Shown one piece after another: positions 56,491 to 64,000 of a stretch of DNA of 64,000 nt. Position 1 is the stretch's first letter. Every line of letters begins with the position of its first letter. The notes beneath the pieces are model-generated. The model made no database searches, was not told the DNA's origin, and saw only the letters and a list, made by a program, of their open reading frames with translations. The position numbers and the translations under genes were made by a program. Source of the stretch: Pseudomonas gingeri. GTDB taxonomy: Bacteria > Pseudomonadota > Gammaproteobacteria > Pseudomonadales > Pseudomonadaceae. The stretch covers positions 1-64,000 of the forward strand of contig NZ_JACAOS010000011.1 of assembly GCF_013386165.1 (NCBI RefSeq). The letters are read 5' to 3'.

Positions 56491-56946
56491 ATGGCGACCC
56501 TACTGGTTCTGCACGGACCCAACCTGAACCTGCTCGGCACCCGCGAGCCGGGTGTCTACGGCGCGGTGACGCTGCCCGAGATCAACCAGGACCTGGAGCG
56601 CCGCGCCCGCGAGGCCGGGCACCATCTGCTGTACCTGCAAAGCAACGCCGAGTACGAACTGATCGAGCGGATCCACGCCGCCCGTGGCGAAGGCGTGGAC
56701 TTCATACTGATCAATCCAGCGGCTTTTACGCACACAAGTGTCGCATTACGTGACGCGCTGCTGGCGGTGAGCATCCCATTCATCGAAGTGCATTTGTCGA
56801 ACGTGCACAAACGCGAACCTTTCCGCCATCACTCCTACTTTTCAGATGTTGCTGTGGGAGTGATCTGCGGCCTTGGCGCCAGCGGTTACCGACTGGCCCT
56901 GGAGGCCGCCCTGGAACAGCTTGAATCACAGGCTAAACACCCCTGA
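56491..56946 (+). CDS. aroQ: 3-Dehydroquinate dehydratase, type II
   Basis: 151-residue type II dehydroquinase, the third step of the shikimate pathway (3-dehydroquinate to 3-dehydroshikimate). The active-site tyrosine block is [33 protein letters not shown] and [19 protein letters not shown] are the other signature segments. ATG 56491 (AAGGA upstream) is used in preference to an ATG 18 bases earlier. The 268 bases before it hold no gene; PAO1, from memory, has dipZ there. Confidence 0.95.
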   Translation: MATLLVLHGPNLNLLGTREPGVYGAVTLPEINQDLERRAREAGHHLLYLQSNAEYELIERIHAARGEGVDFILINPAAFTHTSVALRDALLAVSIPFIEVHLSNVHKREPFRHHSYFSDVAVGVICGLGASGYRLALEAALEQLESQAKHP

Positions 56947-56970
56947 CCGACCCTTGGGAGTTGACGATTA

Positions 56971-57426
56971 ATGGATATCCGTAAAGTTAAGAAACTGATC
57001 GAATTGCTGGAAGAATCCGGTATCGACGAGCTCGAGATCAAGGAAGGCGAAGAGTCCGTACGCATCAGCCGCCACAGCAAGACCCCGGCGCAGCAGTACT
57101 ACGCTCCGGCACCGATGCCAGCACCGGTCGCCGCTCCGGCAGCAGCACCAGTGGCAGCGGCTCCAGTCGCGGCAGCCGCTCCGGCACTGAACGGCAACGT
57201 TGCCCGTTCGCCGATGGTCGGTACCTTCTATCGCAAGGCCTCGCCTGCTTCCCCGTCTTTCGTCGAAGTCGGCCAGAGCGTGAAGAAAGGCGACATCCTG
57301 TGCATCGTCGAAGCCATGAAGATGATGAACCACATCGAAGCTGAAAGCAGCGGTGTGATCGAATCCATCCTCGTCGAAGACGGCCAGCCGGTTGAGTACG
57401 ACCAACCGCTGTTCACCATCGTTTGA
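56971..57426 (+). CDS. accB: Biotin carboxyl carrier protein of acetyl-CoA carboxylase
   Basis: 151-residue BCCP. An N-terminal segment ([20 protein letters not shown]) is followed by an Ala/Pro-rich flexible linker (about 45-72) and the biotinyl domain with EAMKM, biotin on Lys 117. It carries the carboxyl group between biotin carboxylase and carboxyltransferase in malonyl-CoA synthesis. accC starts 17 bases later. Confidence 0.97.
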   Translation: MDIRKVKKLIELLEESGIDELEIKEGEESVRISRHSKTPAQQYYAPAPMPAPVAAPAAAPVAAAPVAAAAPALNGNVARSPMVGTFYRKASPASPSFVEVGQSVKKGDILCIVEAMKMMNHIEAESSGVIESILVEDGQPVEYDQPLFTIV

Positions 57427-57443
57427 AGCGCGGAGAGACAACG

Positions 57444-58802
57444 ATGTCGAAACCTGCGAAGTTGGAAAAAGTCCTGATTGCCAACCGTGGTGAAATTGCA
57501 CTGCGGATCCTGCGCGCCTGCAAGGAACTGGGAATCAAGACCGTTGCCGTGTACTCCAAGGCCGACAAGGAGCTGATGCACCTGGGCCTGGCGGACGAAT
57601 CCGTGTGCATCGGGCCGGCGCCTGCCGCCCAGTCCTACCTGCACATCCCGGCCATCATCGCGGCAGCAGAAGTGACCGGCGCCACGGCGATCCACCCGGG
57701 CTACGGCTTCCTCGCGGAAAACGCCGACTTCGCCGAACAGGTCGAGAACTCCGGTTTTGCCTTCATCGGCCCGAAAGCGGACACCATTCGCCTGATGGGC
57801 GACAAAGTGTCGGCCAAGCACGCCATGATCAAGGCCGGTGTACCGACCGTTCCCGGTTCCGACGGCCCACTGCCGGAAGACGAGGAAGAAGCCCTGCGCA
57901 TCGGCCGTGAAGTCGGCTACCCGGTGATCATCAAGGCCGCCGGTGGCGGTGGTGGTCGCGGCATGCGTGTGGTGCACCAGGAAGAAGACCTGATCTCCTC
58001 GGCCAAGCTGACCCGTACCGAAGCCGGTGCAGCGTTCGGCAACCCGATGGTGTATCTGGAAAAATTCCTCACCAACCCACGTCACGTGGAAGTCCAGGTG
58101 CTGTCCGACGGCCAGGGCCACGCCATTCACCTGGGTGACCGCGACTGCTCGCTGCAGCGCCGCCACCAGAAGGTACTGGAAGAAGCACCGGCCCCGGGCA
58201 TTGATGAAAAAGCCCGCCAGGAAGTCTTCGCCCGCTGCGTCAAGGCGTGCATCGACATCAACTACCGTGGCGCCGGCACCTTCGAGTTCCTTTACGAGAA
58301 CGGCAGCTTCTACTTCATCGAGATGAACACTCGTGTGCAAGTGGAACACCCGGTATCGGAAATGGTCACGGGGATCGACATCGTCAAGGAGATGCTCAGC
58401 ATCGCCGCTGGCAACCCGCTGTCGTACACCCAGGACGACGTGGTGATCCGCGGTCACTCCCTGGAATGCCGGATCAACGCCGAGGACCCGAAGAAATTCA
58501 TCCCGAGCCCAGGCACCGTCAAGCACTTCCACGCTCCGGGCGGCAACGGCGTTCGCGTCGATTCGCACCTGTACAGTGGTTATGCGGTACCGCCGAACTA
58601 TGACTCGTTGATCGGCAAGCTGATCACCTACGGCAAGGACCGTGACGAAGCCCTGGCGCGCATGCGCAACGCCCTGGACGAAATCGTGGTGGACGGGATC
58701 AAGACCAATATCCCGCTGCACCGCGACCTGGTTCGCGACGAAGGCTTCTGCAAGGGTGGTGTGAACATCCACTACCTGGAACATAAGCTCGCTAATCAAT
58801 AA
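57444..58802 (+). CDS. accC: Biotin carboxylase subunit of acetyl-CoA carboxylase
   Basis: 452-residue ATP-grasp biotin carboxylase. The N-terminal [20 protein letters not shown], the glycine-rich lid [14 protein letters not shown] near 159-172 and the catalytic [18 protein letters not shown] near 288-305 are all present. The ATG at 57444 has GGAGA upstream; an earlier in-frame ATG at 57423 overlaps accB and is less likely. It forms an operon with accB and ends at a strong terminator. Confidence 0.97.
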   Translation: MSKPAKLEKVLIANRGEIALRILRACKELGIKTVAVYSKADKELMHLGLADESVCIGPAPAAQSYLHIPAIIAAAEVTGATAIHPGYGFLAENADFAEQVENSGFAFIGPKADTIRLMGDKVSAKHAMIKAGVPTVPGSDGPLPEDEEEALRIGREVGYPVIIKAAGGGGGRGMRVVHQEEDLISSAKLTRTEAGAAFGNPMVYLEKFLTNPRHVEVQVLSDGQGHAIHLGDRDCSLQRRHQKVLEEAPAPGIDEKARQEVFARCVKACIDINYRGAGTFEFLYENGSFYFIEMNTRVQVEHPVSEMVTGIDIVKEMLSIAAGNPLSYTQDDVVIRGHSLECRINAEDPKKFIPSPGTVKHFHAPGGNGVRVDSHLYSGYAVPPNYDSLIGKLITYGKDRDEALARMRNALDEIVVDGIKTNIPLHRDLVRDEGFCKGGVNIHYLEHKLANQ

Positions 58803-58811
58803 ACCACTGTA

Positions 58812-58914
58812 CTGTAGGAGCGAGCTTGCTCGCGATCCGACGCCATAGCGGCGGCCATTCAACAGGGCCGCGTTATCGTTGACGATTTTTTCGCGAGCAA
58901 GCTCGCTCCTACAG
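58812..58914. repeat. BIME: two REPs as perfect 24-bp inverted repeats
   Basis: Bases 58812-58835 and 58891-58914 are exact inverted copies of the REP core, 55 bases apart, inserted between accC and its terminator. Confidence 0.9.
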
Positions 58915-58940
58915 ATGTTGTAGTGAGTGCGTGATCCGAC

Positions 58941-58975
58941 CGACAAGGCCGCTTAATTGCGGCCTTGTCGTTTTT
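58941..58975 (+). terminator. Rho-independent terminator after accBC
   Basis: A perfect 12-bp stem (58941-58952 with 58959-58970), six-base loop TTAATT, and a run of five Ts. It is one of the clearest terminators in the window. Confidence 0.95.
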
Positions 58976-59066
58976 GAATACCGTCCAGGGCGCGGCTCAA
59001 GTAGACTTGCGCGTTTCTCGCAGCCCCACGCGGTTGCACACTCCATTTTTGCAAAGGTGCCCCGCC

Positions 59067-59945
59067 ATGCCTTGGCTGCAAGTACGCCTGGCCATCAGCC
59101 CGGAACAAGCCGAAACCTACGAAGACGCCTTCCTCGAAGTCGGCGCCGTTTCGGTCACCTTCATGGATGCCGAAGATCAACCGATTTTCGAACCGGAACT
59201 CAACACCACCCCGCTGTGGTCCCACACCCACCTGCTGGCCCTGTTCGAAGGCGGCACCGAAGCGACCAGCGTGCTCGCGCACCTGGAACTGCTGACCGGC
59301 TCGCCCCTGCCCGAACACCACAGCGAAGTGATCGAGGACCAGGACTGGGAACGCAGCTGGATGGACAACTTCGAGCCGATGCGCTTCGGCCGTCGCCTGT
59401 GGATCGTCCCGAGCTGGCACGCCGCACCGGAACCGGACGCGGTCAACCTGCTGCTCGACCCGGGCCTGGCCTTCGGCACCGGCACCCACCCGACCACCGC
59501 ACTCTGCCTGGAATGGCTCGACGGCCAGGAACTCAAGGACTGCAACGTCCTGGACTTCGGCTGCGGCTCGGGGATCCTGGCGATTGCCGCCCTGCTGCTG
59601 GGCGCCAAGGAAGCGGTCGGGACCGATATCGACGTCCAGGCCCTGGAAGCCTCCCGTGACAACGCCGGGCGCAACCACATCGCCGAAGCGCTGTTCCCGC
59701 TGTACCTGCCGCAAGACCTGCCGCAGGTCCAGGCCGACGTGCTGGTGGCGAATATCCTCGCCGGCCCCCTGGTTTCCCTGGCGCCTCAGCTGTCCGCCCT
59801 GGTCAAGCCCGGCGGCCGCCTGGCACTTTCGGGGATCCTGGCCGAACAAGGCGCGCAAGTGGCTGCCGCTTATGCCCAGGACTTCGACCTCGACCCGATT
59901 GCCGATCGCGACGGCTGGGTGCGCATCAGTGGTCGTCGGCGCTAG
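59067..59945 (+). CDS. prmA: Ribosomal protein L11 methyltransferase
   Basis: 292-residue PrmA, which trimethylates ribosomal protein L11. The N-terminal substrate-recognition domain ([16 protein letters not shown]) is followed by the SAM domain with FGTGTHPTT near 139-147 and [15 protein letters not shown] near 161-175. The ATG at 59067 fits homologue starts and follows AAAGGTG. The gene lies between accC and a DUF3426 gene, the usual Pseudomonas order. Confidence 0.94.
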   Translation: MPWLQVRLAISPEQAETYEDAFLEVGAVSVTFMDAEDQPIFEPELNTTPLWSHTHLLALFEGGTEATSVLAHLELLTGSPLPEHHSEVIEDQDWERSWMDNFEPMRFGRRLWIVPSWHAAPEPDAVNLLLDPGLAFGTGTHPTTALCLEWLDGQELKDCNVLDFGCGSGILAIAALLLGAKEAVGTDIDVQALEASRDNAGRNHIAEALFPLYLPQDLPQVQADVLVANILAGPLVSLAPQLSALVKPGGRLALSGILAEQGAQVAAAYAQDFDLDPIADRDGWVRISGRRR

Positions 59946-59975
59946 AATGGCCGCCTGCATGAACCGGATCGCCGC

Positions 59976-61289
59976 ATGACCGACAGCTTCGTCACCCAGT
60001 GCCCGCATTGCCAGACCAGTTTCCGCGTCAGCCACGCTCAATTGAGCGTGGCCCGCGGAGTGGTTCGTTGCGGCTCCTGCCTGCAGGTGTTCAACGCTGC
60101 GCGACAATTGCTCGAACAACGCGCGGCCCGGGAAGCGGCAGCCGCTGCCGCTGCCGCGCCGACACCGGCTCCGGTGCCGAAACCGGCCCCTGCACCGCCA
60201 CCACCGCCTCCAGAACCACCGCAACAGCCACGGGCCATCAGCCAGCGACAATGGTCGGCCGAAGAGCTGGACCTGGACAACCTCGACCTGGACGAGGAGC
60301 TGGCGCGCCTGGAGCAACGGGAAATCCAGCCGACCAAGGCGTTCGGCCAGGACCGCGGCGGCAAGGGCGAGTCCCTCAGCGCTCGCCGCGACGGCCCGGA
60401 CACTGAAGAAGAGCAATGGCCCGACAGCCTGTTCAGCGAACCGCCGGGCAAGCACCTCGACGCCGATCCGGTCGACGACGGCGCCATGACCGCGGCCCCA
60501 GCCAAGGCACCGGAAAAGAAGGTCGAGCCGCCGAAGCTGGTGCGCACCGAGCCTTCGCTGTCCTTCGACCTTGCCGACCTCGACGACGAACCGCCGGTCC
60601 CGCGCCTGCAACTCGAACACGACGAGCTGGAAGACGACACCTTCCATGCGGCCCCCGCCGCCGAGCACGCTGACGAAGCCCCCGCCGAAGACGAGCGCAA
60701 GAAATCCAAGCCCCGGCGCGAGCGCAACGAACCCGGCCTGCACGACGACGTGCTGCTGGACCTGGTCGACGACCCGATCCAGCTCGACTGGCAACGCCGC
60801 CGCTCACCCTGGGGCCGTCGCCTGCTCTGGCTGCTGCTGGTGCTGCTGGCCGCCGGCGCCCTGGTCGGCCAATACGTCGGTTATCACTTCGACGAGCTGG
60901 CGCGCCAGGACCAGTACCGCCCCTGGTTCCAGCAACTTTGCCCGGAAATCGGCTGCAAAGTGCCGTCAAAAGTCGATATCGCCCGAATCAAGAGCAGCAA
61001 CCTGGTGGTCCGCAGCCACCCGGACTTCGCCGGCGCCCTGGTGGTGGATGCGATCATCTACAACCGCGCCCCGTTCTCCCAGCCCTTTCCGTTGCTGGAG
61101 CTGCGCTTCGCCGACCTCAATGGTCATCTGATCGCCAGCCGCCGCTTCAAACCCGCCGAGTACCTGAGCGGCGACCTCGCCGGCCAAGGCGAAATGCCGC
61201 CGCAGACACCGATCCATATCGCCCTGGATATCCTCGACCCGGGCGCCAAAGCCGTGAACTACAGCCTCAGCTTCCACTCGCCCGAGTAA
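59976..61289 (+). CDS. Zinc-ribbon, single-TM DUF3426 protein
   Basis: 437-residue protein. An N-terminal MJ0042-type zinc ribbon (Cys 9, 12, 32 and 35) is followed by a Pro/Ala run (about 60-85) and a long acidic disordered region (about 90-270). A TM helix near 281-305 (LLWLLLVLLAAGALVGQYVG) precedes a C-terminal DUF3426 domain outside the cytosol. Function is unknown. The 30-base gap after prmA suggests co-transcription. Confidence 0.85.
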   Translation: MTDSFVTQCPHCQTSFRVSHAQLSVARGVVRCGSCLQVFNAARQLLEQRAAREAAAAAAAAPTPAPVPKPAPAPPPPPPEPPQQPRAISQRQWSAEELDLDNLDLDEELARLEQREIQPTKAFGQDRGGKGESLSARRDGPDTEEEQWPDSLFSEPPGKHLDADPVDDGAMTAAPAKAPEKKVEPPKLVRTEPSLSFDLADLDDEPPVPRLQLEHDELEDDTFHAAPAAEHADEAPAEDERKKSKPRRERNEPGLHDDVLLDLVDDPIQLDWQRRRSPWGRRLLWLLLVLLAAGALVGQYVGYHFDELARQDQYRPWFQQLCPEIGCKVPSKVDIARIKSSNLVVRSHPDFAGALVVDAIIYNRAPFSQPFPLLELRFADLNGHLIASRRFKPAEYLSGDLAGQGEMPPQTPIHIALDILDPGAKAVNYSLSFHSPE

Positions 61290-61314
61290 CCCGAGGCCCA
61301 TTGCCCGGTTGCGC

Positions 61315-61343
61315 GGCGGTTTTCTGGCGACAACCAAACCGCC
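61315..61343 (+). terminator. Possible terminator after the DUF3426 gene
   Basis: GGCGGTTT (61315-61322) pairs with AAACCGCC (61336-61343), 26 bases beyond the stop codon. A T-run does not follow, so termination is uncertain. Confidence 0.4.
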
Positions 61344-61465
61344 AGTGACAAGCAAATAACTGTTCAGATTTTATCCAACTTTGCCTTTATCCAGTCATCG
61401 AGAGCGGGTATCATGCCAACCCTTTTTCGAACTCTCATGATCCGGCCCCACAACAGGGAAGTCCT

Positions 61466-62479
61466 ATGTCGGCGGTACGCATCGGCCCATATACATTGCA
61501 GAACGGCTTGATTCTCGCCCCCATGGCGGGTGTCACCGACCAGCCCTTTCGTCAGTTGTGCCGACGCCTGGGCGCGGGTCTTGTAGTCTCGGAAATGGTC
61601 ACCAGCGACATGAGCTTGTGGAACAGCCGCAAATCGCGTCTGCGCATGATCCACGAAGGCGATCCCGAGCCCCGCTCGGTACAGATCGCCGGTGGCGACG
61701 CGCAGATGCTGGCGGATGCGGCCCGGGCCAATGTCGAGCTGGGTGCACAGATTATCGATATCAACATGGGCTGCCCGGCCAAGAAGGTCTGCAACAAGGC
61801 CGCTGGCTCCGCGTTACTGAAAGATGAAGCACTGGTGAACGAGATCCTCCAGGCCGTCGTGGCGGCGGTGGATGTACCGGTCACCCTGAAGATCCGCACC
61901 GGCTGGGACCGGGCGAACAAGAACGGCCTGACGGTGGCGAAAATCGCCGAGCAGGCGGGAATCACGGCGTTGGCCGTGCACGGGCGAACCCGTGCCGACC
62001 TGTATACCGGTGAAGCCGAGTACGACACCATTGCCGCGATCAAGCAGGCGGTGTCGATCCCGGTCTTCGCCAACGGCGACATCGATTCGGCCGAGAAAGC
62101 CCGGCACGTGCTGCACGCGACCGGTGCCGATGGCCTGTTGATTGGCCGGGCCGCCCAGGGGCGGCCATGGATTTTTCGTGAAATCGAGCATTTTCTGCGT
62201 ACCGGCGAAACCCTCCCGGCACCGGAGCTGTTCGAAGTGGAACGTATTCTGCTAGAGCATCTGGCCGCGTTGCATGCCTTCTATGGGGAGGTGATGGGTG
62301 TACGTATCGCCCGCAAGCACGTCGGCTGGTATCTCGCAACCTTGCCGGGCGCCAAGGAGTTTCGCGCCCACTTCAATCGTGTGGAAGATACGGAAGCACA
62401 GTGCGCCAGCGTTCGTGAGTTCTTCGCCGAACGTTACAAGAGCCTGGTGACAGGGGAAGGGAGAGGGGTGGCCGCATGA
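61466..62479 (+). CDS. dusB: tRNA-dihydrouridine synthase B
   Basis: 337-residue FMN-dependent tRNA-dihydrouridine synthase. The block [15 protein letters not shown] is near residues 16-30, the catalytic cysteine lies in [19 protein letters not shown] near 94-112, and HGRTR plus [10 protein letters not shown] complete the FMN site. It sits directly before fis, with a four-base ATGA overlap, the conserved dusB-fis operon of gammaproteobacteria. Confidence 0.95.
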   Translation: MSAVRIGPYTLQNGLILAPMAGVTDQPFRQLCRRLGAGLVVSEMVTSDMSLWNSRKSRLRMIHEGDPEPRSVQIAGGDAQMLADAARANVELGAQIIDINMGCPAKKVCNKAAGSALLKDEALVNEILQAVVAAVDVPVTLKIRTGWDRANKNGLTVAKIAEQAGITALAVHGRTRADLYTGEAEYDTIAAIKQAVSIPVFANGDIDSAEKARHVLHATGADGLLIGRAAQGRPWIFREIEHFLRTGETLPAPELFEVERILLEHLAALHAFYGEVMGVRIARKHVGWYLATLPGAKEFRAHFNRVEDTEAQCASVREFFAERYKSLVTGEGRGVAA

Positions 62480-62796
62480 CGATGATGACCGAGACTTTAG
62501 TGAGTGGAACAACGCCCGTGAGCGACAACGTCAATTTGAAACAGCACCTCAACACGCCGAGCGAAGAAGGCCAGACCCTTCGCGGGAGTGTCGAGAAGGC
62601 GCTGCACAATTATTTCGCCCACCTTGAGGGCGCGGCCGTCACGGACGTGTACAACCTCGTGCTCTCGGAAGTCGAGGCGCCCTTGCTGGAAAGCGTGATG
62701 AACTACGTCAAGGGCAACCAGACCAAGGCCAGCGAGCTGCTCGGGCTGAACCGCGGCACCTTGCGCAAGAAACTCAAACAATACGATTTGCTGTAA
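62476..62796 (+). CDS. fis: Nucleoid-associated protein Fis
   Basis: 106-residue Fis. The C-terminal HTH ([20 protein letters not shown]) is nearly invariant, preceded by the dimer helices. It bends DNA and regulates rRNA, growth-phase and recombination functions. The ATG at 62476 overlaps dusB; a second ATG two codons on is possible. A terminator follows. Confidence 0.95.
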   Translation: MTMMTETLVSGTTPVSDNVNLKQHLNTPSEEGQTLRGSVEKALHNYFAHLEGAAVTDVYNLVLSEVEAPLLESVMNYVKGNQTKASELLGLNRGTLRKKLKQYDLL

Positions 62797-62813
62797 GCAT
62801 TCAATCAAACCAG

Positions 62814-62846
62814 AAAGGCGCCCGCGTAAAACCGGTCGCCTTTTTT
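62814..62846 (+). terminator. Rho-independent terminator after fis
   Basis: AAAGGCG (62814-62820) pairs with CGCCTTT (62837-62843), with inner CC/GG pairs, and six Ts follow from 62841. It separates dusB-fis from purH. Confidence 0.8.
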
Positions 62847-62877
62847 GCTGACTCCTTTGCTTTTGATGGAAATTGAG

Positions 62878-64000
62878 ATGACCGACCAGACCACCCGCCT
62901 GCCGATCCGCCGCGCCTTGATCAGTGTTTCCGACAAGACCGGGATCCTCGAATTTGCCCGGGAGCTGGAAGCCCTGGGTGTGGAAATCCTTTCCACCGGC
63001 GGGACCTTCAAACTGCTGCAGGACAACGGCGTGGCCGCAGTAGAAGTCGCGGATTACACCGGTTTCGCGGAAATGATGGACGGCCGGGTGAAGACCCTGC
63101 ACCCGAAAATCCACGGCGGTATCCTCGGTCGTCGCGGTATCGATGACGCCATCATGAACGAGCACGGCATCAAGCCGATCGACCTGGTGGCGGTCAACCT
63201 CTACCCGTTCGAAGCCACCATCAACAAGCCCGGCTGTGACCTGCCGACCGCCATCGAGAACATCGACATCGGCGGCCCGACCATGGTCCGCTCGGCGGCC
63301 AAGAACCACAAGGACGTGGCCATCGTGGTCAACGTCGGCGACTACGCCCAGGTCCTGGAAAGCCTCAAGGCCGGTGGCCTGACCTACGCCCAGCGTTTCG
63401 ACCTGATGCTCAAGGCCTTCGAACACACCGCCGCCTACGACGGCATGATCGCCAACTACATGGGCACCGTGAACCAGGCCGCTGAAACCCTGAGCACGGA
63501 AGGTCGCAGTGAATTCCCGCGGACTTTCAACAGCCAGTTCATCAAGGCCCAGGAAATGCGCTACGGCGAGAACCCGCACCAGAGCGCGGCGTTCTACGTA
63601 GAAGCCAAGCCAGCCGAAGTCGGCATCGCCACTGCCACCCAGCTGCAAGGCAAGGAACTCTCCTATAACAACGTGGCCGATACCGATGCCGCGCTGGAAT
63701 GTGTGAAGAGCTTCGTCAAGCCAGCCTGCGTCATCGTCAAGCACGCCAACCCATGTGGCGTGGCCGTGAGCCCGGACGCCGAAGGCGGTATCCGCCAGGC
63801 CTACGAACTGGCCTATGCCACCGACACTGAATCGGCCTTCGGCGGCATCATCGCCTTCAACCGCGAACTGGATGCCGAAACCGCCAAGGCCATCGTCGAG
63901 CGTCAGTTCGTCGAAGTGATCATCGCCCCGTCCGTGAGCGAAGAAGCTCGCGCCATCGTCGCCGCCAAGGTCAATGTACGCCTGCTGGTCTGCGGTCAGT
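62878..64000 (+). CDS. purH: Bifunctional AICAR formyltransferase/IMP cyclohydrolase (3' truncated by window)
   Basis: First 374 codons of PurH; the gene continues beyond base 64000. It catalyses the last two steps of de novo purine synthesis. The N-terminal cyclohydrolase domain shows [34 protein letters not shown] and NLYPFEATI. The transformylase domain begins near residue 200 with [16 protein letters not shown], and the KHANPCG motif near 286-292 holds its catalytic Lys and His. The ATG at 62878 follows the fis terminator. Confidence 0.96.
   Translation, partial: MTDQTTRLPIRRALISVSDKTGILEFARELEALGVEILSTGGTFKLLQDNGVAAVEVADYTGFAEMMDGRVKTLHPKIHGGILGRRGIDDAIMNEHGIKPIDLVAVNLYPFEATINKPGCDLPTAIENIDIGGPTMVRSAAKNHKDVAIVVNVGDYAQVLESLKAGGLTYAQRFDLMLKAFEHTAAYDGMIANYMGTVNQAAETLSTEGRSEFPRTFNSQFIKAQEMRYGENPHQSAAFYVEAKPAEVGIATATQLQGKELSYNNVADTDAALECVKSFVKPACVIVKHANPCGVAVSPDAEGGIRQAYELAYATDTESAFGGIIAFNRELDAETAKAIVERQFVEVIIAPSVSEEARAIVAAKVNVRLLVCGQ

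Noticed and set aside
57228..60794. Two long minus-strand open frames (57228-58946 and 58953-60794) opposite accC, prmA and the DUF3426 gene
   Set aside because: Both are mirror frames of well-identified genes and cross a strong terminator and a BIME.

Overview
The window reads as a chromosomal segment of a Pseudomonas species, most likely of the P. fluorescens group. The evidence is high-G+C coding with dense overlapping operons, many Pseudomonas-type REP palindromes (core GTAGGAGC...GCTCGCGA), and a right half whose order (speA, yciH, NUDIX, DUF2333, gcbA, ctpL, aroQ, accB, accC, prmA, DUF3426, dusB, fis, purH) matches, from memory, P. aeruginosa PAO1 around PA4839-PA4854. No rRNA, tRNA, CRISPR array, insertion sequence or prophage was seen.

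Layout. 0.3-4.3 kb: beta-alanine catabolism (bauC/mmsA-type dehydrogenase and bauA aminotransferase) with a divergent LysR regulator. 4.5-13.5 kb: a mixed region with a RutR-like TetR, a YigZ protein, a MerR/short-chain-reductase pair facing a small membrane-protein gene across a MerR-type operator, an adenine deaminase, an ArsR-MFS pair and a LysR/quinone-oxidoreductase divergent pair. 13.5-19 kb: a REP cluster, a 59-codon gene, a Bcr/CflA exporter and a copper module (copZ, a small secreted protein, copA, cueR) with two recognisable CueR operators. 19-26.5 kb: RIO kinase, a dCache chemoreceptor, AraC regulator, MaoC-like hydratase, MazG-like enzyme, cmoM and two tandem DUF4136 lipoproteins.

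26.6-41.2 kb: a complete Flp/Tad type IVb pilus locus. rcpC-rcpA-tadZ-tadA-tadB-tadC-tadD-DUF3613 form one leftward operon. The flp pilin lies divergently upstream of it. The PprA/PprB two-component system, the FppA prepilin peptidase, a TadE-like pseudopilin and a TadG-like protein lie downstream. tadG sits beyond pprA and overlaps its 3' end, unlike the PAO1 order.

41.2-47.6 kb: a receiver-only protein, a small membrane protein, a MATE exporter, an A+T-rich patch with a beta-barrel protein and a two-TM protein, and an orphan type VI vgrG-DUF4123 pair with no visible effector. 47.7-64 kb: the conserved speA-purH backbone, with a good PHO-box-like element at the gcbA/ctpL junction. purH runs off the right edge.

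The most interesting items are the needle-less VgrG with a Cys/His-rich tail plus its effector-less adaptor, the A+T-rich patch beside it, the PHO-box-like array in front of ctpL, the relocated tadG, and the MerR and CueR operators that predict regulation of uncharacterised neighbours.
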